From: Prosapia bicincta | Taxonomy: Eukaryota > Arthropoda > Insecta > Hemiptera > Cercopidae | Direction of reading: 5' to 3' | DNA: 64,000 bases | Assembly (NCBI GenBank): GCA_036971475.1 | Contig: JBAIZL010000005.1 | Location: 175,416,886-175,480,885 of the forward strand | Part shown: positions 52,601 to 62,847 of the stretch, piece by piece | Layout of the letters: each line of letters starts with the position of its first letter | How positions within the stretch are numbered: position 1 is the first letter of the stretch | Made by a program: the position numbers and the translations under genes | The notes under the pieces: model-generated | What the model saw: only the letters and a program-made list of their open reading frames with translations | What the model was told of the DNA's origin: nothing | Database searches by the model: none

Positions 52601-55600
52601 ATAAAATAACATGGAAATTTTAAATAATATAAGTTGAAGAATGTGTAAAAGTCTAATAAAACAAAATGAGGCTATTAATAGAAAAGTTGAAAGTTTTTAC
52701 AACAGGTCTATAGAACTGAATAGGTCTTGCTTTGGTGGAGTAGTTACTTCAGTTTTAATTGTAATAATATTCAATGAGAGTATCACTGAGTTTCATGGGG
52801 ATTAAATCCCTTTAAAGTTCTGATTTTTCAGTGTACATGTTTGGTCCCCTCAAGAAATCATTTGGATTGAAACAAATGCATACCTGTAATAAAACCAAAT
52901 AAAATCCATAATATCAAATATCTTGCAAACACACTTTACCATATTAATATGTAATAAATAACAATAATACCAATACATAAAATAATGTTATTTTTCTTTA
53001 AATAAGATAAAACATAGTTCCTGAAAAAGCTAAAAGCACAAATAGTTTTTTTAAAATATGTACTTGAGATAATTTTTCATTTTAGATAAAACACAAAAGA
53101 AAAAAACATTTCCTTGTTGTGTTAAACATCACTAACTGTTGTATGTGATTTTGATATGCTTCCATTATATACCAAGATGAGGTTTCCAAGTGAACTTCAA
53201 AGGATAGTGTTAAAAAACATAAACCTCAGATCAAACGTAAATGCAACAAAAGCTACTGACAATTGCTATTATTGTAAAACTCTGTACAGAAAACAGTGAC
53301 AATCCCATTCCTGAATGAGTTGTTTGTTTCTAAAGGCTTTGGAACCAGAGCATAAAGCCTCTCATTATGCGTTACCAAAATACAAAGCACTCTGACTTTG
53401 TTGGTAAGCTGATTGAATTTTTTTAAGGAAAATCTACTTCTTTCAAGAAAGAAAATAAATGTATGACAAGCTTTGTAAATACAGTAGAGTCTCACTATTC
53501 TGAGTTCTGAGATTTTTTGAGCTTCTGTTAAATTCAAGCTTATTTCTATTTGAGCCTATTTTATCTATTTGAAAGAAAATGATAATTCAGGCTTCCAAAA
53601 AATGTTTATAGCCAAATGGTATGCAAAAAAATGAGTCAGGCTTCCAAGAAATGTTCATTTAAAGTTCTATAAAACTACACAATATCAAGAGCACAGTGGT
53701 ACAATATATTACAATAAAAATATTGAAAAGAACCCCAATACCACAAAAATAATCAAAAATAACAAATAAGACAAGTTACTTAAGATTAAACCCTTATGTA
53801 CATTTCGATGACCATGTCATCATCATCAGAGGGTCTAGTTACAAAACACAATCTAGCACACAAGAAGTTACAAACTAGAATGATCATTCTAGTTTGTAAC
53901 TTCTTGTGTGCTAGATTGTGTTTTGTAACTAGACCCTCTGATGATGATGACATGGTCATCGAAATGTACATAAGGGTTTAATCTTAAGTAACTTGTCTTA
54001 TTTGTTATTTTTGATTATTTTTGTGGTATTGGGGTTCTTTTCAATATTTTTATTGTTCTATAAAACTATTTTATGCATTCTTAATTATAGTATTAGGGTT
54101 CAATAAAAATCTAATTTTTTCTACAGTACAGAAATGTAATCCGAGTTTTCGGTAATCCAAGGGGGTCTTGGCCCCATCTACCTCGAATAATCGAGACTCT
54201 ACTGTAGTAATACGAGGATGGTCCACAAAGTAACCGCCGTTTGGGCGTGGCGCGATAAGTAGAGGGAGTAGCGCCGCTATTCTCACATTGGTGTGCGCAG
54301 CCGTTTAGTACGCTCCTAGTTGTGCAAGGGGGAGCATTGTGCGATAGCGTGTTCTTTTGTTATAACGTAAAAACATGAGCGCCGAGATAGAAAATTCCAC
54401 CAAGTGTGAAGTGCGTGGTGTAATAAGATTTCGGTGGTCGAAAAGTTACGCAGCAGCTGAAATTCATCGTGAATTGAGTGCGGTGTATAGCCCAAACATT
54501 ATGAGCAAAGGTGTAGTCTGTCAATGGGTTTGTTTTTTTAAAAATGGAAGAACGAACGTTCACGATGAAGACTGGAGTGGTAGGCCATCTCTCGTCAGTG
54601 ATGACTTGGTGAACAAAGTGGATGAGAAAATTCGCGAGAACCGTCGTTTCACAATCTCGGAACTTTCAGATCATTTTCCTGAAATTTCTCGAGGTCTTGT
54701 GCATGAGATAGTGACAGAAAAACTAGGCTATCACAAGTTTTGTGCTCGTTGGATTCCAAAAGAGCTCACCGATGATCACAAAATGAAAAGAATGAGTTCT
54801 GCCATAGACTTTCTTACTCGGTATGACGTTGAAGGAGAAACATTTTTGAACATGATTGTTACAGGAGATGAGACTTGGGTAGCCAATGTGAATGCCGAAA
54901 CAAAACAACAGTCAATGCAATGGGGTCATACCGCTTCGCCAAGCAAGCCAAAGAAAGCTCGCCAATCTTTTTCAGCGAGAAAATTGATGGCTACAGTTTT
55001 TTGGGATGCTAAGGGCATCTTGCTCATTGAATATGGAGCATGGTACGACCATTACAGCTGCAGCTTATTGTGAAACCTTAAAACGGCTACGACGAGCGAT
55101 TCAAAACAAGCGTCGTGGTCTTCTGACACCTGGCGTTTTGTTTGTACATGACAATGCCCGCCCTCACACAGCTCAAAAAACAACTAAACTTTTGGAAAAG
55201 TTCAAATGGGACGTTTTTAACCACCCCCCCCCCTACAGCCCGGACTTGGCACCCAGTGATTTCCATCTTTTCCCGTACATGAAGCGGTGGCTTGCATCTC
55301 AGAGGTTTGCGAGTGATGAAGAGCTTCAAAACGCTGTGACAGGTTGGCTACGTTCTCAGGTGCAGATTTTTTTAAAGACGGAATTTCAAAAACTGTTAAA
55401 AGATATGATAAGTGCTTGAATTTGTACGGTAAATATGTAGAAAAGTAAAGAAAAGCTGTAGTTTTAAGATGTATATAATAAAATTTGTGTATCTCAACTG
55501 GTTTATTTTTTATTTCAAAAAGGGAGGTTACTTTGTGGACCACACTCGTACTAACTTATTAAAGGCAATTATAGCCTTACTAACCTCAAAACCTTGCTAG

Positions 55601-58184
55601 TTGTAGGTTTGCCAAAGATGGAAAGCCTCACTTGATAGGTGAAATTTTTTCAGCTACCGGCTGCTGTGGTCTAAGGTGTGTTACAAGAAAATGCAGGGAG
55701 AGAAATTTAAAAAATACCATCATCAAACGACATACTGAAGAAGCAAATTGTCGATATGCCTTCTAATATTGAAGAACAAGTGTGTTTAAAACTTCAAGAG
55801 TCCAGATATTTTGGACTTCAAGTAATAAACACTGACATAACAAACATGGCACAGATACTTGTATTTGTACTACTTGATTATCTTGAAGAGGTTGTAGAAG
55901 AGTTTCTGTTGTGCAAATCACTTGAATTAAACACTGCAGTGGAACTCTTTTTTAACATGATTGATGAGTATGTGCCAAAATATGCATTCCTTGGTCAAAG
56001 TGTATTGGTTTAGGCACAGATGGAGCAGAAGCTATTCCTCAGAAAAATTGACAGGACTAGCAGCAAAAATAAAGAAAGTTGCTCCTGAATGCTGAAGTAC
56101 ACACTGTAAAATCCACCAGAAAATATTAGCTGCTAAAAGCATGCTGCAAAGTCTTACCTTTGTTTTATCAGATAATGTGAAAGATATTAACTTCATAAAG
56201 GCTATGACTCTTCATTCAAGATTTATCTCCTTAATATCTAAAGATATGTGTGGCAAGTTCAAATTTGGATATCTCGGAAAATTTTCACCCATCTCTTCGA
56301 ACTCAGGTCAAAACTTTTAATGCTTTTAACTGAGAAAAACATTGACATGAAAAACTTGTTTTGTGATGAAGATTGGCATATCTAGATGAAATTTTTGATA
56401 AACTCAACACGATGTCTTCAGGGAGCAAATACAACACCCTTCACAACCAATGACAAAATAAACTCTTTCAAGAAAAAGTTTGCCTTTTTATGTCAGCAAA
56501 TACAAGACCATTTCTCAGCATTTACTACACTGTTATCATTTTTGGAAGAAAATGATATATCTCCAAAGCCAGATGTGTTTGTTGATATTATTCTGAGCTT
56601 GGAAGATCCCCAAGAAAGTTTTAATAAATACTTCTTTGAAGATTATTATAAATTTGATTGGATAAGAAATCCTTTTGCAGGAAGCTTATTAAATGAGTTT
56701 GAACTGTAGGAAAAAATTATCGATTTAACAGACGGCAGTTCCATGGTAAATGCTCTTAAAGAGAAATCATTAATAAACTTCTGGATCGTGTGTAAATCTG
56801 AGCATCAAATGCTCTTCCGGAAAGCAATGCTGTTTTTTATTCCATTTGTCCCTAGTTACTTGAGTGATAGTGGTTCTTCTGGATTGCATATAAAAAATAA
56901 ATATAAACTAACAAGTGTGGAAGAGGACTTAAGGATAAAATTAAGTTAAATTGTTCCTGCACTTGTTTCTTTGCTCACACGCAAACAGCAGTATTAAATA
57001 AAACTATAATGTACATTATGTTTTTTTTTCTAAATGTTATTGAAACCTAATGGAAAAGTGAATGAATAATTAAATATAAAATTTTATTACTTATTGAATA
57101 AAAATAAAATAAATAATGGACATGTTTCTGATAGAAAATGTGTTTCTAAAATAAAGTTCAGGAGGTTTTCTTCCAATTTACATCCCCAGACCCCCTGGTG
57201 ATGGTGATACTCCAAAATCATAAAAACTCTTCAGTTGGTACGCAGTTGTTAGAACGTTGGGAATCCTTGATCTAAGACATAATAACCAAGACTGGTTTTA
57301 CTTGGTAACTGAAATATACATCAGGTTAATAAAATAAAATATTTTTGGTTGTAGGTTTTTTAGTATTATTTATTGATAAACCCTTTGATGTGTGTTTAAA
57401 TTAACCATAATACTTGATGAGTTAATGTTTTAAACATTTCATTTATTTTTATGTCTTTTAACAAAGGTTAAAACCTTTGTATGACTGAAACATAATTATT
57501 ACAAACATTGTGGAGAAATTTTTAATTTTGAGTTTTATTAAAAACATTTCAACTTGTTATAAAGATGGTCTATATTTGATATATTCTCACCTTTCAAAAT
57601 GCTTTTGTACATTAAAAAAAATTAAAATATCCAATAAGGTATAACTATTTACATATGAAAAAATTACTACAATGTTCAAATATATCCTCTATGTATAGAA
57701 ATGTAAATGCTGTCTTAAAGAATATATAAAAACATCTAATTAAGTTTGTAAATCTTAAAATAATTTATATATAATTACTTACCTTATACATTTTTTTGGC
57801 AATACGTTGTAGATTTACACTAATACTGTCACTTGCTTTTTTCAATACATTATCATTTACATCAATTAGTGTTACATTATGGCCAGATTGAGCTGCAACC
57901 TAAAAACAAAAATTTATATAAATTGCTTCCTGTGATCTATATAGATATTAAAAAACAGCATTATTAACATCCTAGCCTATGCTTAGCTGATGGTTATCAT
58001 TGCTTTAAAGACAGTGTTTAGGATTATGAATTATCATGATTTTCAGGTATGGTTAAGAAGAGTTTCAAATTTTAAATTGTCACTTATTGATAAACACATA
58101 TTAGATACTTGTTCCTGCCAGAGCCAGAGCTGCTAATATATTTCACATTCATCAGCCAGTACCTACTTTCAAATTTATGTAACA

Positions 58185-58246
<62 letters not shown>

Positions 58247-59019
58247 GGTTAGTTCTAGTAGAGCTTAAAGCTTATTTAGGAATTTTTTTGGACTTGATAG
58301 GAGACTGACAGACTTACCTAAAGGCAATAGTCCAAAACTGCAATCTCTTGGAAATAAGCACATATAAAACACTTATAAAACACTTAATACACTTTTATTT
58401 GAAATATTTCGATCAACATGATCTTCTTCAGTCAAGAAAGAGAAAACAAAACAAAAGATTGAAGTGAACCACAGATGTGTATAAACATCCAAATGTCACA
58501 GATTCACAGATTTATAGTTTATGATATAGAGCTATATGTGATATGTGTAGAAATTGTTATATGTGAATCGTGTAAAGATTGGTTACTTGAAACTAGATAT
58601 TAAAAGTCTGTCAGAAGGAAGGTAATGGAGCTGTTAAAAATGGTAGAAGTCTTCTACCATTTTTAACAGCTCCATTACCTTCCTTCTGACAGACTTTTAA
58701 TATCTAGTTTCAAGTAACCAATCTTTACACGATTCACATATAACAATTTCTACACATATCACATATAGCTCTATATCATAAACTATAAATCTGTGAATCT
58801 GTGACATTTGGATGTTTATACACATCTGTGGTTCACTTCAATCTTTTGTTTTGTTTTCTCTTTCTTGACTGAAGAAGATCATGTTGATCGAAATATTTCA
58901 AATAAAAGTGTATTAAGTGTTTTATATGTGTTTTATATGTGCTTATTTCCAAGAGATTGCAGTTTTGGACTATTGCCTTTAGGTAAGTCTGTCAGTCTCC
59001 TATCAAGTCCAAAAAAATT

Positions 59020-59066
<47 letters not shown>

Positions 59067-61618
59067 TCACGCTTATTGTGATCACGGTTAATGTTATCGT
59101 TTCATTGAAAAACAAACACGGACGTATATTAATACATTGTAATTAGGCCGCTTATTGTAATCATCTGTCCGTTTATTATTATCATTTAATTTGAAATTCA
59201 AAATCATATGCGTCAACGTATACTAGCATAGACCAAGTAAAAATGTCTACAAAGTAGTGTAAACAACACGTGCAACACACAATGACGCCCAATTCATAGA
59301 ATGTTTATTTTTTTATGACAGAAATACTTTATAACGGTTTCAGCACTTAGCACAGTTCTCAGAATGTCTCCCTTACTCTTTGTTTACGTAAACACCCTAG
59401 CCTCGCTTGATTTGACTTTAGTTGTTTGTTAACATTAGTTGATGTTACTACTGAACCATTTACAGTACAGTCCTACTGTATTTTTTAACAGTGAATTTTT
59501 ATGAACGTTTATTACAGTATTTCAGTGTGATTTTACATAACTTAATTTTTAAAGATCTTTTTCATTTGTTTTGTAGAGTTTAGTGTCACTTGAAGTTTCA
59601 AAGGACAGTATAGCAAGATGTCCGAATCTCAAAAGAAACGACGCGATTTAAGTCTTAAACAAAAACTTGATATTCTAGATAGGTACAGTAAATTACCAAA
59701 AATGAGTCAAAGAAACGCTGCTTCCCAACTTGGCGTTTCTCAACCTCTCTTATGTAAAATATTGAACAACAAAGAAAAAATCTTTATCAAAGTCTTTATC
59801 AAAGTGTAATGCAAATGTTGACAACAAAAGACATCGTTCTGGGAAGGATCCGCGAGTGGAATCAGCTTTGAAATTGTGGTTTAAAAATGTTCGCGAAAAA
59901 GATACTCGAGTTGACGGCCCACTAATGCGTCTAAAAGCTGAGGATCTTGCCAAAAAATAGGAAAACAGGATTTTAAAGCCACAGATGGATGGTTCAATCG
60001 ATGGAAGAAAAGGGAAAATATTGTTTACAAGAAAACGTGTGGTGAAAAAAGAAATGCTGATTTTGTTGAAGCTGAGGACTGGTTACAATACGAATGGCCA
60101 AAGATTTTGGCCGAGTATTCTCCTAGCTACATATACAATGCAGATGAAACAGGACTTTATTATCGTACTTTACCCGAACATACTTACTTATTTAAAAATG
60201 AAATTGCTAATGGCTGTAAAATATGTAAACAAAGAATAACTGTTTTGTGTTGTGTTAACATGGTTGGTCATAAAGAAAAACTATTAATTATCGGTAAATC
60301 TAAAAATCTACGTTGTTTTCAAGGTATCAAAAAGCTACCGGTTGAATATCATTCAAACTCCAATACTTGGATGACATCAAAAATTTTTAATGAATGGCTG
60401 ACTAATTGGGATACCAGCCTCAAACGCAACATTGTCCTTCTACTAGACAACTGTACTGCACGTAATGACATAAGCACTACGCTAAAACACATCAAAATGA
60501 TTTACCTTCCGGCCAATACTACATCAATTATTCAGCCATGTAACCAAGGCATAATTAAAAATTTCAAAAGTTTTTATCGGCGAGAGATGCGTGCTAGAAT
60601 TATAGAAAATATGGATGAATTTCAAACCTTTACCTCAAATGAATTGGCTAAAAAAACTTCTTTTCTCGATGCTATTCATCTGATAGCAAAATCTTGGAAT
60701 GAAGTTTCTGAAAAAACTGTGAAAAATTGCTTTAGAAAAGGTGGTTTTTTTGTTGAAGAAAATCAAGAGCAAGCTACATCTGAGGAAGACTCTGAAGAGA
60801 ACTTGAAGTCTTTCGATTTGTCCTTAAAAGAATATACTGAGTGGATGAAAGTTGACGATAGTATTGAAACAGCAGCGGAAATGACTGAAGACGATATTTG
60901 TGAGGTAGTTGCTTCAACATCAAAAGTTACTGAAAAAGAAGAAGGCACCGATGATGACGACAATGATAAATGTGTACCGCAAAGATCTAAGCAGGAAGTT
61001 CACCAAGCTCTTGAGATTCTAAGGCAGTTTGTTCAACAAAAAGCAGAAAATTTCAACAAACATTATGAATATGAACAATTTATAAACAATATTTTACAAG
61101 AAGACTACAGTCACATATAGAGGAATTCTTCGAGAAAAAGTAAATGTAAATTTGAAGTGTAAATAAGATTGAAGTGTTTTATAATGAAGTTTTATGTGTT
61201 AAAATGTTTTGATCAAGTGTTTTACGTAGTTCTATATACTGTATTTTTTTCAATTATGCTAGATTCAGTGTTTAAAAAAATCTACAGTGGAATAAAATAA
61301 ACTGACAAGAAATATGCCCACTAATTTTAACAAGTAGAAAACTAAATTACAGAAATTCTACTACTGTACATAAAACTGTCCGGAATAGTATCAAAATTTG
61401 GAAAGTACAGTTTAATTATAGTGTTACAGAATTAGAATTACTTGATGTAATGATAGGCTTACATATCGTTCAGAACAAACAGTTCTGGCAATAATACAGT
61501 GAGTTCAATGCAGTACGGCTGTAGACTACATCGTGATTAAGCGTTTGGTTATTGTTATCGTTCGGTTATTGTTATCAAATATGCTTCTGACAAATATGAT
61601 CACAATAAGCGGCGCTGA

Positions 61619-61659
<41 letters not shown>

Positions 61660-61865
61660 CTTTATATATAATATTTTTTGACTGTTTAATATAAATGCAA
61701 AAAAGTGACATAGTGTTCTTTACAAAAACAATATTTTTTACTATTTTAATAATTAAAAAAAAATAAGTAGTAAAGATTTGTAATATATTTTATAAAATAT
61801 TCCCATTTGTTCACTTCAAACTTGAGTCTTTATTTATATATTTTGTGAATTTTTAACAAGAGCTC

Positions 61866-61908
<43 letters not shown>

Positions 61909-62839
61909 GGAAGAACGATAGATAGATAATAACCCTGATATAACTTTGATGCAGACTGAATTTTTCTTAAATTTTTGTTTCAGATAAATATGAGAACATA
62001 AAATTTAACCCATTGCGGAATATATTTTCTGTGATCTAGCAGCACGAGTTAATTCATCTGTCAACTGATCATGCAACTAAATTGTGTTGCACTAGAAAAA
62101 CAATTGCTTAGTCATGAGAAATGTGTTGCAAGTGCTTATCTGAAACATGGAGATAATAACACATTAACAAGGGTCAAGCAGACTACACATTCAGCAAAAA
62201 AAATGATTTAGTTTCTTCAAGCATTGGTGAGAAACCCTTGTATGTATGGGCGAGATAGCTTATTCAATGGGAAGCAGTGGGTTAATTAGTGTGGTACAAA
62301 ACATATTACATATTTTAATGTCTATATTTTGTCAGTTCACAACTTTTTATTGTGAAAGCCTTTGATGGCAGGACTTCTATTTTATTGTTCTGATTCATTC
62401 CTTATACTATGTTGAAACATAATAAATGCTCCTGTGATTTGAGCTGGTTTATTTGTACAACAGTCAAATGTTCTGACCATGAAAATATTGCCTGATAAAT
62501 ATTATTATACTTACTTTTTTATATCACTGTAATTAAATTTAAAAAAAAAAACTTGTCTTGTGAACTACCAGTCCTGTATCAGTATATATAAAGTATTATT
62601 TCACTGTTTTAATGTTCAACATTAATTAATACATGAATTAATCATCAATAGAGTTATATTTACTTTTCAATATTTTACAACCTAACAATACAGTATTCTA
62701 TAATTAATACTAACATATTCACCTGTGCAATTCCTGAACCCATGAGACCTCCACCAACAACAGTGACATTTTTAAATGCTGCAGCAACAATTTGTGATGT
62801 AGATAGTCCACGTGAAATAATCAAATATGGTAATACCAT
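43481..62839 (-). CDS. HADH: 3-hydroxyacyl-CoA dehydrogenase, mitochondrial (7 coding exons, 312 aa)
   Basis: Oxidises L-3-hydroxyacyl-CoA with NAD+ in the third step of mitochondrial beta-oxidation. Coding exons: 62,723-62,839; 57,783-57,899; 52,230-52,388; 48,454-48,591; 44,564-44,726; 43,912-44,028; 43,481-43,608. They sum to 939 nt, phases fit, and 312 aa is the usual length. Residues 1 to about 20 look like a mitochondrial presequence ([16 protein letters not shown]). The NAD-binding GGGLMGSG is at 29-36, SNTSS at 141-145, catalytic H165 in GLHFFNP with partner E177, and N215 in TPGFVVNRL. The C-terminal dimerisation domain has [16 protein letters not shown] and ends [12 protein letters not shown]. 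An acceptor-like site (TTTTTTAG at 62,848) precedes the first coding exon, so an upstream untranslated or short coding exon may exist to the right. The introns hold most of the transposons of this half. Confidence 0.93.
43912..44028 (-). CDS. HADH: HADH exon 6
   Basis: [18 protein letters not shown] and [21 protein letters not shown] acceptor, GTAAAT donor. Confidence 0.94.
44564..44726 (-). CDS. HADH: HADH exon 5
   Basis: Codons 178-231 and one extra base: [40 protein letters not shown] acceptor, GTAAAT donor. Confidence 0.94.
45000..45200. repeat. Fold-back repeat with 22-bp hairpin core
   Basis: Outer arms TAATCACTTTTA and TAAAAGTGATTA enclose AATAGTTTATGACTG, related to 35,055, and a hairpin CATTTTTAATTGCTCCGTG / CACGGAGCGATTGAAAATG with an 11-nt loop. 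In HADH intron 4. Confidence 0.6.
45307..46394 (+). mobile_element. piggyBac element, internally deleted
   Basis: TTAA at 45,303-45,306 and 46,395-46,398; inverted ends CCCTTTGGACGCCA and TGGCGTCCAAAGGG are perfect. Subterminal repeats GGTCCGATCTATCGGACC and GGTCCGATCAATCGGACC lie at the left. Part of a transposase remains (next entry). Inserted in HADH intron 4. Confidence 0.9.
45625..46010 (+). pseudogene. piggyBac transposase fragment
   Basis: Encodes [33 protein letters not shown] with the conserved D-N-F of the catalytic domain, then [11 protein letters not shown] frame change in an A-rich run near 45,945 is needed to read [16 protein letters not shown], which matches the family's VxLLST segment. 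The first catalytic half and the cysteine-rich tail are missing. Confidence 0.82.
46399..47495. other. HADH intron 4, unassigned part
   Basis: AT-rich, no recognised gene or element. Contains GTGGATGACAATTGATG near 46,725, a phrase also near 22,615 and 50,585, probably a short shared repeat. Confidence 0.45.
47500..48102. mobile_element. piggyBac-like MITE
   Basis: Ends CCCTTTGTACATG (47,500) and GTACAAAGGG (48,093-48,102) are inverted; flanks are CTAA (47,496-47,499) and TTAA (48,103-48,106). The TIR starts CCCTTTG as at 45,307 and 33,056. No coding remnant. Confidence 0.65.
48454..48591 (-). CDS. HADH: HADH exon 4 (catalytic)
   Basis: Codons 132-177: [17 protein letters not shown] and [19 protein letters not shown], carrying H165 and E177. 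AG acceptor, GTAAGA donor. Confidence 0.95.
49583..49919. mobile_element. Tigger-like MITE, copy 1
   Basis: Ends GTAGAGTCTCGAAATTCCGA and TCGAATCATTGAGACTCTAC are imperfect inverted repeats. The interior (TTTGAAAGAAAATGATGA, TGTTTATAGCCAAACGGTAT) is shared with copy 2 at 53,482-54,204. In HADH intron 3. Confidence 0.75.
50645..50960. repeat. Tandem pair of an approximately 150-bp dispersed repeat
   Basis: Two diverged copies (about 50,645-50,795 and 50,800-50,960) share GACGCCTAAACC.CTGAACAG, GGTTC.TTTGA.GTTT and GTAGATCCAT-like segments. The sequence resembles fragments common in insect repeats; its class was not determined. Confidence 0.7.
51625..52045 (-). repeat. Dispersed repeat with tRNA-like end, copy 2
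   Basis: Inverted relative of 22,100-22,565. Its tRNA-like end (minus strand: ATCTCAGTGGCAAAGCG, then CTTCGAACATGA) keeps the A-box but has lost the B-box segment seen in copy 1. Confidence 0.5.
52230..52388 (-). CDS. HADH: HADH exon 3
   Basis: Codons 79-131: [18 protein letters not shown] and [21 protein letters not shown] acceptor, GTAAGT donor. Confidence 0.93.
53790..53834 (-). ncRNA. Hammerhead-like motif, left arm (C3/G8 type)
   Basis: Exact mirror of 53,933-53,977; sense to the HADH pre-mRNA. Confidence 0.6.
53933..53977 (+). ncRNA. Hammerhead-like motif, right arm (C3/G8 type)
   Basis: Stem I ACCCT (53,933-53,937) with AGGGT (53,973-53,977), extendable by G.T and A-T; core CTGATGA (53,938-53,944); extra T; stem II GATGAC-ATG-GTCATC; GAA (53,961-53,963); fully palindromic stem III ATGTACAT (53,964-53,971); A at 53,972. 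Confidence 0.65.
54213..55548 (+). mobile_element. Mariner transposon, nearly complete
   Basis: Inverted ends (CGAGGATGGTCCACAAAGTA and GGACCACACTCG at the right) with TA at 54,211-54,212 and 55,549-55,550; 1,336 bp, full length for mariner. It lies eight bases from the end of the Tigger-like MITE. Confidence 0.9.
54375..55419 (+). pseudogene. Mariner transposase with one frameshift
   Basis: Starts [19 protein letters not shown], with paired helix-turn-helix regions ([25 protein letters not shown]). Catalytic residues are all present: IVTGDETW (first D), [10 protein letters not shown] (second) and [13 protein letters not shown] (third), a D,D34D pattern. The first frame ends early at 55,071-55,073 because about two bases are missing near 55,028-55,033; the second frame continues to TGA at 55,417-55,419. 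A C-run near 55,225 adds one proline before YSPDLAP. One lesion only, so the copy is young. Confidence 0.9.
55690..56990 (+). pseudogene. hAT transposase-derived pseudogene (ZBED5/FAM200-like)
   Basis: Fragments in plus-strand frames match the ZBED5-type hAT protein in order: [37 protein letters not shown] with [10 protein letters not shown], then after many stops [26 protein letters not shown] and [20 protein letters not shown] near the C-terminal dimerisation region. Multiple stops and frame changes. No BED zinc finger or clear TIRs were found. In HADH intron 2. Confidence 0.8.
57783..57899 (-). CDS. HADH: HADH exon 2
   Basis: Codons 40-78: [17 protein letters not shown], with the acidic residue that binds the NAD ribose, and [13 protein letters not shown] acceptor, GTAAGT donor. 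Confidence 0.93.
58399..58435 (-). ncRNA. Hammerhead-like motif, left arm (C3/G8 type)
   Basis: Exact mirror of 58,865-58,901; sense to HADH pre-mRNA. Confidence 0.5.
58865..58901 (+). ncRNA. Hammerhead-like motif, right arm (C3/G8 type)
   Basis: TTGA (58,865-58,868) with TCAA (58,898-58,901); core CTGAAGA (58,869-58,875); extra A; stem II GATCA-TGT-TGATC; GAA (58,890-58,892); ATAT; T at 58,897. Stem III is only four AU bases. Confidence 0.5.
59064..61621 (+). mobile_element. Tigger/pogo-type transposon
   Basis: Ends CAGTCACGCTTATTGTGATC and CAGTCAGCGCCGCTTATTG (right, complement) with TA at 59,062-59,063 and 61,622-61,623, between TA arrays. 2,558 bp. Subterminal TTATTGTTATC repeats occur at the right end. 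Confidence 0.92.
59618..61120 (+). pseudogene. Tigger/pogo transposase, broken, third Asp replaced
   Basis: Begins [20 protein letters not shown] with a CENP-B-type helix-turn-helix ([18 protein letters not shown]); frame changes and a stop disrupt 59,770-60,100, partly through a short TCTTTATCAAAG duplication. The DDE domain is open from 60,107: [11 protein letters not shown] (first D), [11 protein letters not shown] (second D), then [14 protein letters not shown], where QP(L/M)DQG would carry the third D; here it is N. A long acidic tail ([11 protein letters not shown]) follows, to TAG at 61,118-61,120. Confidence 0.9.
61869..61905. repeat. (GA)n microsatellite
   Basis: About 18 AG units, in HADH intron 1. 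Confidence 0.95.
62723..62839 (-). CDS. HADH: HADH first coding exon
   Basis: Codons 1-39: presequence and [15 protein letters not shown]. The ATG (plus CAT at 62,837-62,839) is the first in frame in this exon. GTGAAT donor, phase 0. Confidence 0.88.
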
Positions 62840-62847
62840 AATGATAT

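Larger units (their letters stand above)
53677..54054. mobile_element. PLE inverted dimer, nearly perfect palindrome, 13-bp target duplication
   Basis: GTTCTATAAAACT at 53,664-53,676 and 54,055-54,067 flanks the insertion. Arms of about 170 bp, from TACAATAAAAATATTG to the centre GAATGATCATTC, show no differences on reading; about 30 bp on the far left is unpaired. The identity of the arms gives the same open frame on both strands near 53,790-53,980. It must be young and split an older MITE. Confidence 0.88.
53482..54204. mobile_element. Tigger-like MITE, copy 2, interrupted by a PLE palindrome
   Basis: Ends CAGTAGAGTCTCACTATTCT and complement-like TCGAGACTCTACTG with TA on both sides (53,480-53,481 and 54,205-54,206). 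The interior matches copy 1 but is split by the insertion at 53,677-54,054. Confidence 0.85.
58279..59021. mobile_element. PLE inverted dimer, 371-bp perfect palindrome
   Basis: Arms 58,279-58,649 and 58,651-59,021 mirror each other with no difference noticed and a single T (58,650) between (GGTAGAAG T CTTCTACC). TA arrays lie outside both ends. Each arm is the 3' untranslated and terminal region of the PLE family at 40.0 and 41.2 kb. In HADH intron 1. Confidence 0.9.

Noticed and set aside
53786..53981. Identical 61-codon open frames on both strands
   Set aside because: They result from the perfect palindrome of the PLE dimer; no protein features.
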